Shown here in pieces: positions 35,226 to 47,362 of a DNA stretch of 64,000 nucleotides; positions within the stretch are counted from its first letter, which is position 1, and the number at the start of each line of letters is the position of its first letter. The stretch lies in assembly GCF_000276665.1 (NCBI RefSeq), contig NW_004955417.1:16989359-17053358 (forward strand), given 5' to 3'. Under the pieces are notes generated by a model that was not told the origin of the DNA, did not search any database, and saw nothing but the letters and a program-made list of their open reading frames with translations. The DNA comes from Chinchilla lanigera. Taxonomy: Eukaryota > Chordata > Mammalia > Rodentia > Chinchillidae. The position numbers were made by a program, and so were the translations under genes.

Positions 35226-36764
35226 TAATTCTTTGTTCAGGATGACAAGAACCTAAAAAACATCTGCAGAAGGAGTCCACAGCACCTCAGAACCCCAGTT
35301 ACAAAGCAGCATGTCTGCAAGTCAGCCTGAAACTTAGGGGTGGGGAGGAGGCTCAGCAACCTACAGGTTGAAGGCGGTACAGACACAGTCGTGGATGGAG
35401 CCCTCAGGGAGGGCAGGACAAGAAGAGGCCAATGAAAGTGACAGAGGAGCGGCTTGAGAGGTAGGAGGAATGCGTGGGTAGGATCACAAAAGCCAAGGAG
35501 GAAAATCTCTCCTAAGAGACGGGCTTGTTCTGTTGTGCCTCATGCTGCCTCATTCAAGGGAAATGAAGGCAGGCAAGAGATTACGAGATCTGACCCTGTG
35601 GCCACTCATGTGCCTGGAAAGGCAGATCACAGAGACCCTCAAAGTTCTGCTGCGAAGACAAGCAGAGAAAAGGGATGGAAGTTGCAGCGATGAGGAGCCC
35701 TGGAGCTTCTTTCTCTGAACTCGTGGTGCTCTGTGCATACCGACAAAAATGAGTTTGTCCAAGTATCTCAGAGGGAAAACTCACACTAAGATATAACCTG
35801 CATCTCTGAAAAAGTGGACAGTGGAGTAATTATTTAGTGGATGCTTCCCTTGTTGCTTGGAGACAAAATAATTGTTTCACATGTGAACATTCCGGGGATT
35901 TCTGAGTTATTTTGGATCCTTGAGTGCTCCCATAAAAGTCTCGCTGGTGAAGCCCTCAGCAGTAGGAGGACACACAGGGAAGTGAATGAAGTCAGCTCCC
36001 TTTCCTCAGAGGACCTGGGCTCTCTCTGAAACATGGGCTGGTTTTATCCCAAGCATCGAAGTCGCTGATTTGCACGTGCAGTCTCTGCAGAAGCCATCCA
36101 CAGGGGAAAGACATGGTCCACACAGCTGACATAACGGGGAGGGAGGGGCTGAAGACTGACCCTGGGAACTCAAGGTGGGCTGTGTCCCTGCCCAGAGACA
36201 GGTGAGCCTGGCAACGCGGGTCGGGAATTCCTGTCCTAAGCAAGCTTTTATTTCTCTAGTTTCTTGTTTCGCAAGGTTATGATCTTTCCAAAACAGGCCC
36301 ATCACAAATCTTTCTGACTTTGTTTCTCCTTAGCAGTGTGAGTTTATTTGCAGTTTCTAGGCCACTCTTTTTGAAAAGCTTTTCCTGGATGGGAGAAGAC
36401 AGGAGCAAGGGGGAGGGGGAGGGAGAGAACAGACCAATGGGAAGGGAGGAAGAGGCAGAGCGAGAGAGGCTGGGAAGCCAGCTCTTAATCGCTTAAAATC
36501 CTCTATTAGCGAAGCTGCAAACCACCCTAATGACACCAGAAATTCTGTTGGCTGTGCTGGAGCAATGCACATCTCTCCCCTCTCTTCTATTCTTTCTCTC
36601 ACTGAGACTCTTAAATTCTGATCAAGACACAGCAAGGAAATAAAGTGGAAGAATGCTAAAGGGGAAAAAAGCAATGCTCTTCTACACTTTATGCACTTGC
36701 AACGCTTGAGTTTTGCATATGGAAACACTTGTGTTAGATAATGTAGAAGTCTCACGATATGTAC

Positions 36765-36853
36765 TTCTTTTTTGGGAGGTAGGGATTGAGGGTTGAACCC
36801 AGGGCCTTGCACATGCTAAACACAAGCTCTACTGTTGAACGACGCCCCAGCCT
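36765..36853 (-). mobile_element. Old ID-type SINE
   Basis: Reverse complement reads GGCTGGGGCGTCGTTCAACA, then GTAGAGC, GCAAGGCCCTGGGTTC, ending in A-rich sequence. Diverged from the young ID copies in the window. Confidence 0.8.
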
Positions 36854-37134
36854 ACTTCTTTTAGAAAAGAAACAAAAACAAAGAAAAAAGCAAAAACAAA
36901 CAAACAAAAAGAGTAAAAGCAGAAATATGGTGATAAATGGTCTAATGTTTGTGCCATCCATAAAAATTTCTGTATCTTGAAGGCCTCAGAGAAAATGTCC
37001 GCCTACAGAAGGGCAGTTGAATAAATGGCGGCGCTTAGTGGAACGGGACGGTGTGCCGTCACCGCAGTGCCGCGACTGAAGGGGACATCACTGCTGAGCA
37101 GCAATGACAGGACAGCTACTCCCTGGATACACAT

Positions 37135-37245
37135 CCGTGAGGGCAGGAACCCTGTCAATATTGTTTATTGCTCTAGCTCGGCTACTAGGGCAGTTCCCTG
37201 CATTCAGTAGGTGTCTGATAAATATTTACCTAAGGAATGAACAGA
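37135..37245 (+). mobile_element. L2 LINE terminal fragment
   Basis: GTGAGGGCAGGAACCCTGTC, then GGGCAGTTCCCTGCATTCAG and TAGGTGTCTGATAAATATTT followed by GGAATGAA is the very end of L2. Confidence 0.75.
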
Positions 37246-40200
37246 AAGAACCACAGATCAATATGGCATAATTCTTGCCAAAAGCAAAATAAAATAAATC
37301 CTATAAATGTGATTACATCCACTATGACACAAATGCTTGAACATTTTATAATGAACGTGTGTTTGTTACTTTGGAATTAAAAGAGAAAAATAATGAAAAC
37401 AGAATCTCACAAACACCACAGAACAGACAGAAGGGGAGGTTAGGATTGCCGGGGTCTCAAGAATTCCGAGAGCTCGGTCAGTCTCTAGGGGCAACCTGAC
37501 GGCCAGGCCCCCCACAGAGGAGACCGAGAGCACACCAGGTGTCACAGGGCAGGGGAAACCCACGCTGCACGCGGAAAAGCTGCAGGATGCGGGGTTTGTG
37601 CTTCAGGAGCCCAAGGACAGGCATAGCTGAGCTCTGAGAAGATCCGTCTAGGCTCCCAAGACAGAAAGCTGTGGACCCGGAGAGCCAGTCTCCTACTGGC
37701 GCCAGCGCTCTCACAGCGGGCAGGGAGCCCTGGGCAGGAGGCGGCGCCCAGAGGCCTCTGCTGGGGCAGGGAGCGCTGGCCTATCTTCCACGCAGAAGGC
37801 AGGCGTGTGGAGCTGCCCTCGATGGGATGGGGTGGTCTGCACAGGTGCTGTAGCCTCAATCAGAGGAGTCCTTACGCAGAGCAGCACACCCAGCAGCCTT
37901 GCAGACCTCAAGGTCAGTGGGAGGAGCCTGGGGCTTTCAAAGAATAAATACCCTGGAGGGTGGAGTGAGGTGGAGGGTGAGGACAAGTCAGAGTGCTGGG
38001 ACATCTGGGTGACTACGTGCAAAGTACTCTCTCGCTCGTAATCCGGGTTGCTGGATTTTCTCATGATTGAGAAATATGTCTTAGGAAGAACAGTATTTCT
38101 ATTCCCCGTTCCCTGAATGTGCCCTTCCTTGCACTTTGAGGGCTATGTATCCTTTTATGCACATTGATCTGTCTGCCGTGTCATCCTCTGTTTCTCAAAC
38201 TCCTACACAACTTTCAAAACCCTGCTTACAAGCCAGCTCTTGAGGGGAGCATTTTCTGGTCTGCTGGGCAAGACTTCTCTTTACTCTCAGGAGCGGGGTC
38301 ACGGTTCTGCTGTAACAGGAGCTCACATTTTATGACATTTAGAGAGGCTGAACTCCTCAAGATGGGAATGCTTCTTTCATTTAACAAAATTAGTAAATTG
38401 GGTACTGAGTACTTTTCCAGTCACTTAATTTCTCCTATACTGCGATAGTACCTCACTCTTAATGTATTTTGTTAAGTAAATGAGAATTCTTCACTTACCC
38501 TGTTCTCAGAATTATGCTTTTATTCTAAGCCTCAACAAATACTTACTAAGCAACTGCTATAAGTCAGGACCACACTGTTCTTGCCTTCAAGGAGCACGAG
38601 GCCTACCGAGGCATTAGGTAACTGGATGACAAATATGAAAACCAGGCCATGTGCTATGACAGAGGAAGCATAAAGCAGGGCACGCGGCCTGGACTTTGAG
38701 TTCTGTGCTTTGGCTTCCCACTCTGCCCTAGACACAGCCTGAGTATCCTGCATCTAAGATACCTAGAGCCAGGAACGGGTTTGAGATTGACCTCAATCTT
38801 TGAATATTTGCACAAACTATTAAAAGCTTCGGATGTTGGAGCATGTCAGATTCTGGACTTTCGAAATGGGATGCTCATCCATGAATGTATTTATTTCACA
38901 TCCAGCCTTACTTCTTTTCTTCCAAATTTATTTAGTTCTGGCCTACCTCCAGCCTTGCTATAAACTACAATCACTTCTGTGCTATGATTTTTAATGTCTC
39001 TCTCTTCCCCTACTGTCTGCTTCTCCTCAGTCTAAAACCTTCACCACATATAGCCCTCTGGTAAATAGTACATTTTTATCGTAACTGTAAATGCAACATT
39101 TGGTTTTATTCAATTGTCTTGTTCCCATCTCACGCTTTTAAAAACGGCTGCCTGGACTTTCTGTTTGCCACTTCTCTTTCATGTCCCTGCCAAATAAACT
39201 CTGGACTCCACCCCCACAGCTTTTTGCAGTTGTTTCTGCTTAAGACTGGTGCTAGCCCAGAGGTCTGCTCCTGGCGCCCGTCCCCGTCCCGGTGCACATT
39301 CCCTTAGTCTCGCTGTGGTGTCTGAACCTGTTGGCTTCTTTCCTCTGGAAACTCTCCCTTCCCTTGGGAACAGAGACGCAGCCACCCTTGGCTCTCCTTC
39401 CTCTCGGAATGACCATCCTCAGCTGTCCTGGCTTCCTCTCCTCGTGTGTGTCTGAGTCCTCTTCTCTGTCCTCTAATCTTCCTCCATGCGCTACTCTCCG
39501 GTAATGGCTTTAACACCCTACACCATGGCTGTCATCCTTTCTGAGTTCTCTTTAGGGCTCTAGACTTTTCAGTCAAATGCAGGAAGCCTGACCTGAACTA
39601 ATGAGCATGACTCCCCACCCCTCTCCTCACTCCTGCTAGTCCACTTGTGTGGAGCCAGCAGAAGTTTAGACACCACCCTTTCCCCTGCCTGACACCTACA
39701 CCTGGCAACTAAGGTCCCACAGTTTTCACCCCAAACACGAACTGCTGCCCTGGCCTTCCGTCCAGGTAAACTCCTCGCCATCACTTTTTTATCCTCACCT
39801 GTCCACTGTTGAACACATATACAGACAGATCTTTTAAAATTGTGAACCTGGTCGATAATACTCCTTCCTACTGAAGCCCTTCACTGGTTCCGTAAGATCT
39901 TTTTAAACTTAATAATGGCAGCCAACAGCCATAGCCACTCTTTGGCCCACAGACTTACTCAAACTCTGGATACTGAAGATTCTGAACGCCCTTAGGAGGG
40001 GCACACACTGCCAGCCCAAAAGTCCCCTACACAGTCTTTGAATCAGGTAGCCTCACTCTTTGCATTGCTGGCCTCACTTGTGGGTGGACCTTTAATCTCA
40101 CGGATCAAATTCTCCGTGCCTGGGGTCCTCAGCCTTTCATAATCTGGCCCGGCCATCCTTTCTCTCCCATTTCATGCTTTTAACTCCGGTCTGTGGGTGC

Positions 40201-40924
40201 CAAGGGTTATGCTGATCTGCTCCACTACACCGATTAATGCCACTTCTCTGCATCCTGGGGCTTATGAAATGTGAGAGGCCAATGCTGATAATAAGTAGTG
40301 CAACCTTCTCAAATTACAGGGCCGCGATGGGTGTGGGAAATGGGACAAGGACATAAAGCCAGTGAGTAAAAGTAGTAGTGTGGGAATCACATTCAAAAAT
40401 TTGTTCTCCCTCTTACTTAAGTATCTGACTTGAGGCGGTAAAGTAACTTTTTTTTTTCCAATTTCTGTGTTGCATTTGTTTCCACAGCCTTAGTACCATC
40501 CCGAAGCCGTGAGTACATGCAGGCATTGAATAAATACTTACTGGATAAATCTATGTTGGCAGAAACTGTAAATGCTGAATGTCTTCATTACTTAGGCATC
40601 CATTTCTCTTCTTTTGCTTTCTTTCACTGTAATCACCAGGTGTTTAGGGTCCACCCAGCATTCTCACTTTCAGTGGGTCCCAAGTCACCCCAACCCCGGA
40701 GTAAGGACATACAAGACAACAAAAAGTATGGCTAGAGATAGCACCCACAGAGAGAATTAAATACAAAGTAAAGCAAGAAAATGCTTTCTCCTCTCCTTTA
40801 CCATGTACACACAGATTCAACCCATTATACACATATAAATAAGACTCTTGCCAAGACTCGAGAAGGACATTCTTTGATTAGAATGCATGGAGGACACAAC
40901 GATTTGTTTATTACTGGTTAGAGT

Positions 40925-41003
40925 TTCTTAAGATAAGGCTTCATTATACAGCCCTGTTTAGGATCCTCCTGTCTCAGCCTCTTGAGTGCTGGGATTGCAG
41001 GCG
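40925..41003 (-). mobile_element. B1 SINE fragment
   Basis: AGATAAGGCTTCATTATACA, CCTCCTGTCTCAGCCTCTTG and AGTGCTGGGATTGCAGGCGT are reverse B1. It ends abruptly where the LTR-like sequence at 41003 begins, without the usual CACCATGCC end. Confidence 0.8.
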
Positions 41004-41471
41004 TGTCTTGGATTACACAGGGAGAAGGATAAGCCTTTAATTACTCTTTCAATGTATTGCCTCAGGCCTGATCAAACCATGTGATTGTTTAGTTCTGGAG
41101 GGAGTCTAGCAAAAGCACTGGTGGAAAGGATAAGATTGCAAAACCTGTGTCCTTGTGGAAAGCCATGAGGTCAACACTAAATGCTTTCCTGAGACATGCC
41201 TGAAGGAATGATAACATGATGGCTTACCAAGTCAAATCTCATACCTATGATAACTGAGCTGTATTATCCTCGCTAAAAGGTTTGGTATCCGCCCATTTGT
41301 CCTAGCTATGCCCTTGGTTCTCACTCAATAAAAGGTGACTGAGATTGGGAATCAGGGCTGCAGTCCGAGAGGCTGTAAATCCCCTAATCCCAGACTTTTA
41401 CCCGTCTTGTTTTTCCTGTCTCTCTTACTTTTTCTTTTCATCCGCGGGTACCTCGTTTTCGGGACCTGACA
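41003..41471 (+). mobile_element. Probable ERVK-like solo LTR
   Basis: Features of a retroviral LTR in order: a polyadenylation signal AATAAA at 41327-41332 within CACTCAATAAAAGG, a downstream pyrimidine-rich U5-like block (41400-41440), and the end GTACCTCGTTTTCGGGACCT followed by GACA near 41471. The 5' edge is taken where the truncated B1 stops and is uncertain. No clear 6-bp target duplication was found, and there is no internal sequence. It could be a class I LTR instead. Confidence 0.6.
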
Positions 41472-41734
41472 CCCTGAGCAGAATGACAAAGACCAATGAC
41501 AAGAGAGTTATAAAGTCATTAACTAGTAATTCCTGGGGATGTAGAGGTATTCCTGTGCCTCAACATTGATCAGCTTGCGGGCTGCATTTACTACCTTGTG
41601 GGGTCACCCTGGGGAGTCTCTTGTCCCCATGCAACAACCCCAAACACATGCAGACCACAGAGCCACAAGGCTCAGATTTCAGCACCCACACTATTCAGGA
41701 AAGCCTGTAACACACAGCATTTCTGGACTCTCCG

Positions 41735-41835
41735 TCCCAAGGTGATGGGCTTAGGGCAGGGCCAAAATATCCACATTTGGGCTAAGCTCTACCCAGGAGT
41801 TTCAATAGACCAACACTGTACTCTGAAACTGGAAC
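41735..41835 (+). mobile_element. Possible MER5-type DNA transposon relic
   Basis: AAAATATCCACATTTGGGCT, AAGCTCTACCCAGGAGTTTC and CTGAAACTGGAACATGCTG resemble the 3' half of MER5A. Diverged, edges uncertain. Confidence 0.4.
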
Positions 41836-43210
41836 ATGCTGTCATAAAGGTGAGTGGTTTAGAACGTAAATGATTCTCAGGTTCAGCCCCATAATTTGCT
41901 TTTAGACACAGTCCATTCTTCCACCATGATTACCTTTCTTAAGTCTCCTGCTCAGGCTTACTTTTTTTTTTTTTTTTTTACATTAAATGGAAAGAAAATT
42001 TTGTTCTTGTCATTCTAATTGCAGTTGCTATGTTTTCCAAGAAATATTGCCTATATACCTGTCACTTGTAATCTATTTCAACAGGTACATATTTCCGTGG
42101 CCGAGGCAGCTAAGCTCTGGAAATACAGATTATGCAACAGTGCCTAGGATCCACACTCATTAAAGTGATACTATATTCTTACGGTCTTTGTTTTTTAATT
42201 CACAGCAGGCTGGCAGTCATTCAATTACAGTATAATTTGGTACTGCCGCTCACTTCCCTTGAAGCGATTCACCTCGATTCTAATCGTTATATTCAAAGGA
42301 TTGCTCTATCCAGATGCCAAGTTTCCTCAACGAGACAAAGGCATAGCAGAAATATTTCTGTTTGGCAAGGCCTGGCAAATTTCTGGAGGCTTTGTCATGC
42401 CTCAGCAGGGCAATAGTCAGGCTATAATTTGCCTTAATTTTTCTCCCCACAACAACAACGATTACCTCTAAGTTATTGGCACTCAAAGATTTCTCTCATG
42501 CCATTGTGAATACTAAAAGATACCTTCTATAAAACACCTTGCTGAAGAACAGATGGCAAAGAATCTCTGATTCTGACCATTTTGTTTGGTGAGCTGGTGT
42601 ATTTTTTTAGTGTAAGTCCCAAACTTGGCCATGATCCCATGCGTGTACATCAGAAACATAAAAATAACTCAGAGAAATTACTGGTCTCCCATAAAACAAT
42701 CAGTGTGCTATATGCATAATTTGTTCCACCTGCCATGTTTACAAGGCACCCTATGGAGAATTAGCTTAAAACCCAGCAATCCATCTGCCTCCTGGTTCTG
42801 AGGGGTAATTATTGCCTCAACTAAGCAAAGAGGAATGCACAGCATGCTGCTAACCAGGGCAGGTGACTGATACGTGTGCCTCACGCACTCACGCGGGTCA
42901 CAGCTCATCCGACAATGGCTGGAGTCCTGGTATAATGACAAACACAATTCACTAGCCAAAGCGGGGAGAAAAATGCACAGAAACCAACATTCGATGGGCC
43001 ACACCCAGAGCACAAACTACAAGTGTGGGCTTTATCACTTGTCTTGGGCATGCTGAAAATAAGGGAGAAACAGGGTATAGGGTGCTATGATTCCATGTTT
43101 AAAAAACAAAGTATCTCTGTTTAAACAACAAAATATTGGTTTTAAAGGGGAGGACATGAAAGCGGGTACACTATTTCTACAGTTGTACTTCCTATGAATT
43201 CTTTTATTTA

Positions 43211-43309
43211 TGTTTTTGTTTTTTTGGTTTTTCTCCGGTACCGGGAACTGAACTCATGACCTTGCGCTTGCCAGGCAGGCGCTTTGCCGCTGAGCTAAAT
43301 CCCCAGCCC
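43211..43309 (-). mobile_element. ID SINE (young, with target-site duplication)
   Basis: Almost the same body as the copy at 378-480, with box A GGGATTTAGCTCAGCGGC and a 3' end containing the palindrome CCGGTACCGG before the A-rich tail. Perfect 15-bp target-site duplication GAATTCTTTTATTTA at 43196-43210 and 43310-43324. Confidence 0.94.
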
Positions 43310-46195
43310 GAATTCTTTTATTTAAATAAGGCATTAATCACCATTTTAAAAAATGTTCTGTTTGCTAACACATACAGTAGGGCCTGGCCTCCAAAACAAC
43401 ATACACCTAGCCATCTCCAGCTAAGGGCGTGGTTCTCAGACTGGCCCGAAACTGTACGGAATGGTCTGTCTTAACATTAGAATGATGTCCCAAGTACAAA
43501 AACACTTGTGTGTGAGGAAGCACACAAAACACACGCATCTTTAAAGAGATTTTGCCAATGAGAAGCTATTCAAATGAGCGCTCTTTGGGGACACACCCCA
43601 AATGAATTGCAAAAGGTCACATACAGCTCCTTCCCTCTGAAATGAGATAGACACAACATACAAATTAGCATACAGAATATCCAGTTATTAAGTGTTCCAT
43701 GCCAAGGCTCCCACGGGAAGAGAGGAGGGAGGCAGTAGAGTGGGGGACAGAAAGAGAAAGGAGGCAAAAATGGACAGGTCACTTCAGAAATGGCTCCAGT
43801 TTTTTAATTTCACTACTCAGTAAAAGTGTAAGAAAAAAGTATGGTGAGAGTAAAAGAAACATCAATCTACAGCTGTCGTTTATTTTGCCAAAGTGTAAGT
43901 ACCATCCATTATCATGGATATTTGTTTGGCTTTTAAAGCCAAAATCACAATCAAGAATCAAAATAATCTCTTATATTAAGTATGTTGAACTTTATGTAAT
44001 CTCAACATATTGTTTCTTTTAAACATGAATGTTTTAGAAAATATGCTCTTCATAGTTAATACCTTTCTACAGTTTTGGGGGAAAATGCAGTTTTCATAAC
44101 CAATTTCACTCTATTTGAATAATATCTTCTTCTGTAATTTCACTTTCAGACTGTAAGAGTCCCCTTACCTAGGAATTTCCCCTTTTAAACTAGTTGAAGT
44201 GATTTAGAAGGAACACAGCTGATGCAGAAGGAGTCCTGCACAGCTATGAAGCTTCAGTGACAAAAGACACCTCTGAGTTATTTTAGTTTCATGCTAGCGG
44301 AGAATGGCATTTCAATGTCTGTGTGTACCTTGTTCTCCAATTTAACTGCCATGATTAAGCTGCACATATTCTGGCCTCAGTGTCAGAGTGGTTGGATTAA
44401 AACCAGCTATTTCCCCCTGCTGGTTGGACATGTTTTACATTCTCTACCTCACTGCCTGCAGCAGTAATGCTCCCTGTAGTCCCAAACCCATTTATTTTCT
44501 ACCTACTGACTGACCTCCTAAAGCATCATTAACATGCCCCCAAAGGCCTTGCTGCTGTCAATTTTAGTCTGCACTGCACTCAAAAGCCTCTATAGGGTTC
44601 ATCAGAGCTCTCTAGCAAAGGAAAAGGCATCAGACCCAAACCTTGGGGAATTGTCAGCACTGAAAGATAAGGGAGAAGCTCAGCTGGAGTGGAGGGAGTC
44701 CTGCCTAGAGACACAGTGCAAGGCTGCGACTGGAAGGTCGGTTTACAGATGACCGTAATTATATGTTTCTGCCACTCAATTCTCAGCTAGTTAATGGCAG
44801 AAGGATCAATATCGAGTGTCGATTTTCATGTACACCATTATGGCCTTAGTGGGAAACAGGTCTTTTGGGAAACAGGAATGAGTCAGGAAATGGGTCTGCA
44901 AAAGAATGATTCATGACTAAAATTAATAATTTTATTGATCTGTCTTTATATTTTCTAAAATATGTCTGGAGGGTTTTTTTTTCTTTTGTTTTGGCCAAGT
45001 GTGTATTTTCTGATAACTACTCACACTGCAGTTAGTCACAGAGACATTAATTTCATGGGCGAATATGGGGAATAAATGTGGGATTTCATTGTGTAAACAA
45101 ATAGGGTCAGGTGGAAATGATGTCCCCCCACCACCAGAGTGAGCTCTAAGATCCAAAATGGAGTTAAAGTAAATAGCACTACATTCTGCAAATCTGACTC
45201 TAGGCTCTGGGAAACTCAACTGCTCCAGCTCCTCAGGTACTCTGTGGTTCCCTTCTTGGCAGAATGGGAAGCAAACCATCAGCGGGCTTCCATTTTAAAC
45301 CAGCTTCACATCCTTCAGTGGCAGGGAATACGTTTCGAAACGTGATATTTAGACTGCATTTTTCAGAACCAAATCAAGAATTTGAGGTTCCACAGAGAAA
45401 AAAATAAAAAGCAGGCAGCAAGACATTTCTAACATATAACTTACACACAGAATGGAATTATTTTGGGAGCGTATGGAATACATCCAAAGCTGTATTTATA
45501 AAAAAATATTTGAAAATGTAGTTTCCAAGGGAATTTTGCATCCTGCAAAATTCGAGCATGAATATACCATGTTTAGTCACACACCCCTTCGCATGCACAT
45601 ATTGGTCTTCAAAACACGTTTCTAAGTTCTAAAGCATTACCTACTCTGAAGCATATTCTTCATTAATCGTAAGACAGTCACTTTAAATCTTCCCCAAATT
45701 CCCCATGCTTCTCAAGGAGTGCAAGTTCTTCTAAGTTACGTGCCTCAGCGAGCGTCACCGGCTGAGCCAACTGATAACCGTGTTCCTTTCAGGAGCTATG
45801 AAGAGATCTGTGCCTTTATCAAGTATGCTCACAACTCTGAGGAAACTTCCTTCATGATATGCCAAAACTGGCATCCACAGGCCATCCTGCTAAGAACCCT
45901 CACTTACTAAATACCTCTGTAAGCCAGGCTCGGAGCTAACAGGACATTCGTGTAGATGGTAGCATTCAACCTCACGGCAGCTCTCCAAAGTAGGCACAGG
46001 CTGAGCATCCCTAATGTGAAAATCCAAAATGCTTTAAAATGTGAACCTTTTTGAGCACCTACATAAATCATAAGTAGAAAATTTCATACTTCTTGTGACA
46101 GGTCATGTGAAAAGGCAGGTGCACTAAAATATTGTATAACATTGTTCTATTTGCTATACACATAAAATAGGGCCTGGCCCTATACTGTATCACAG

Positions 46196-46200
46196 TCTCC

Positions 46201-46233
<33 letters not shown>

Positions 46234-46266
46234 ATCAATTTCATATATACATATATATATATATTA
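46196..46266. repeat. (TC)n then (TA)n microsatellite inside the Tigger relic
   Basis: CTCTCT run (46197-46219) passing directly into TATATA (46218-46230), a short spacer, then a second TATATA block (46244-46265). Confidence 0.9.
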
Positions 46267-46372
46267 TGGGACATAAATGAATTTCACTTTTAAACTTGGC
46301 TATCATCCCCAAGGTATCTCATTATGTGTAATTTTCCAAAATTTAAAATAATCTGAAATCCAATACACTTCT

Positions 46373-46745
46373 AGGCCCTGTGCTTTTAAGTGAACTAAAC
46401 TGACCACATATATTTACATACGGCATTGTTTCTCTGGTGTGAGAAATTGAGGGAATGAATAAGGACCGAAAGGGAAGACAGATCCTGGGAAGCAGGAAGG
46501 AAATGTTCAGATGGGAAGGGGAAAGAGGGGGAAGAGGAAAGTGAAAGGCTAAAAGAAAAGAGAATAGAATGAAAAAAATGGCAACAAAAGCTTGTGTAAA
46601 TAAGGTGGGGAAGAGGGGTTGAAGGGACGGGAGGGGGATGGGGAAAAAGAAGAAGTGAGACATATTATATACAGGTACAAACTCCCTATGATGAATATGA
46701 CCATTTCATATATCAAAAGTATACCAATAAAATTTACTAAAAAAC
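46373..46745 (+). repeat. Purine-rich repeat inserted in the Tigger relic
   Basis: Flanked by CACTTCT at 46366-46372 and 46746-46752, a target-site duplication, and ending in CAATAAAATTTACTAAAAAA, so it arrived by retroposition. Long A/G-only tracts occupy 46480-46660. Its 3' part (AGACATATTATATACAGGTA, CAAACTCCCTATGATGAAT) is shared with the copy near 51265. Likely the 3' UTR of an L1 family, but unnamed. Confidence 0.6.
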
Positions 46746-47362
46746 CACTTCTGATCCCAAGCATTTTGGATAAGAGATACTCAAGCTATATAATCTTTCC
46801 ATTTTACAGATGTAATAACTGAGGCTTGAGGCAGTTAAGTAACTTGCCCAAAGCCCCACAGCAAGTAGTAAATGGGCCGGGATTCCAGCCTTCCCGTAAC
46901 CAAGCCTAGCACATCACAAAGCCTGTGCTATTCCCCACTAAACAACAAGGTCAACTTGTTCTCACTTGTTCTCACTCTCACTTATTAGAAATGACTTTAT
47001 TTTGAGAATTCCATAACCAAAAGTACACAGGCTTACAGAAGTTGTGAGTATAAAAATCAACCCAATATCCATTCTGGATTTACAATAGGACACACTGGCT
47101 TCACCAACAGATTCAGGAAGTTAGATTTCATACTCAAGTTATAAACTAAAAAGAACATAGAAAAACAGGTACAAAATTCCACTGGCTTGAGCCACATGAA
47201 ACCGCTGTTACCTGTAGGTCAAAACAGGCCAAAAGGCTAAACCCTACGGCAGTCGTCCAAGTGGAAGTCCAGTGCTAGGCCATCAGGGCCCAGGCGGGGT
47301 CCACCCCAAGTCCACCCACAAGGCGCACACTGCCCACCCCAGTGGCTCCGTGGGGACCATAC

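Larger units (their letters stand above)
45993..46788. mobile_element. Tigger/MER2-type DNA transposon relic, itself interrupted
   Basis: The left end CAGGCTGAGCATCCCTAATG and AAAATCCAAAATGCT, and the right end AGCATTTTGGATAAGAGATA with CTCAAGC, are the terminal inverted repeats typical of MER2/Tigger. The interior ATGAATTTCACTTTTAAACT and CCCCAAGGTATCTCATTATG also fits. TA dinucleotides lie at both borders, as expected for a pogo-like target. An unrelated element at 46373-46745 splits it. No transposase frame remains. Confidence 0.78.
45890..46915 (-). mobile_element. MIR SINE split by a Tigger-type element
   Basis: The MIR half at 45890-45992 (TTACTAAATACCTCTGTAAG, TTCAACCTCACGGCAGCTCT) continues at 46789-46915 (CTTTCCATTTTACAGATGTA, CAGTTAAGTAACTTGCCCAA, AGCCCCACAGCAAGTAGTAA). 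The two halves are the correct consecutive parts of one reverse MIR. Confidence 0.8.
27607..47362 (-). other. SYBU: SYBU intron between the two visible coding exons, about 19.8 kb
   Basis: Bounded by the GTATGG donor at 47362 and the CTCCTAG acceptor ending at 27607, both in phase with the flanking codons. Contents are ID and B1 SINEs, a probable antisense L1 fragment, MIR and L2 copies, an ERVK-like solo LTR, a nested Tigger-type element and microsatellites. In 27850-29700, 29900-31200, 31600-32400, 34600-36760, 37250-38500, 42000-43190 and 43330-45890 I see no gene and no repeat I can name with confidence. The part at 37480-37900 is locally GC-rich but shows no supported exon. Confidence 0.85.

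Noticed and set aside
37480..37900. GC-rich block as a possible alternative SYBU promoter or exon
   Set aside because: CpG density is modest, no coding similarity and no convincing donor/acceptor pair; left as intron.
43211..43309. tRNA-like gene with A and B boxes
   Set aside because: It is an ID SINE: poly(A)-type tail, target-site duplication and many sister copies; not a functional tRNA.
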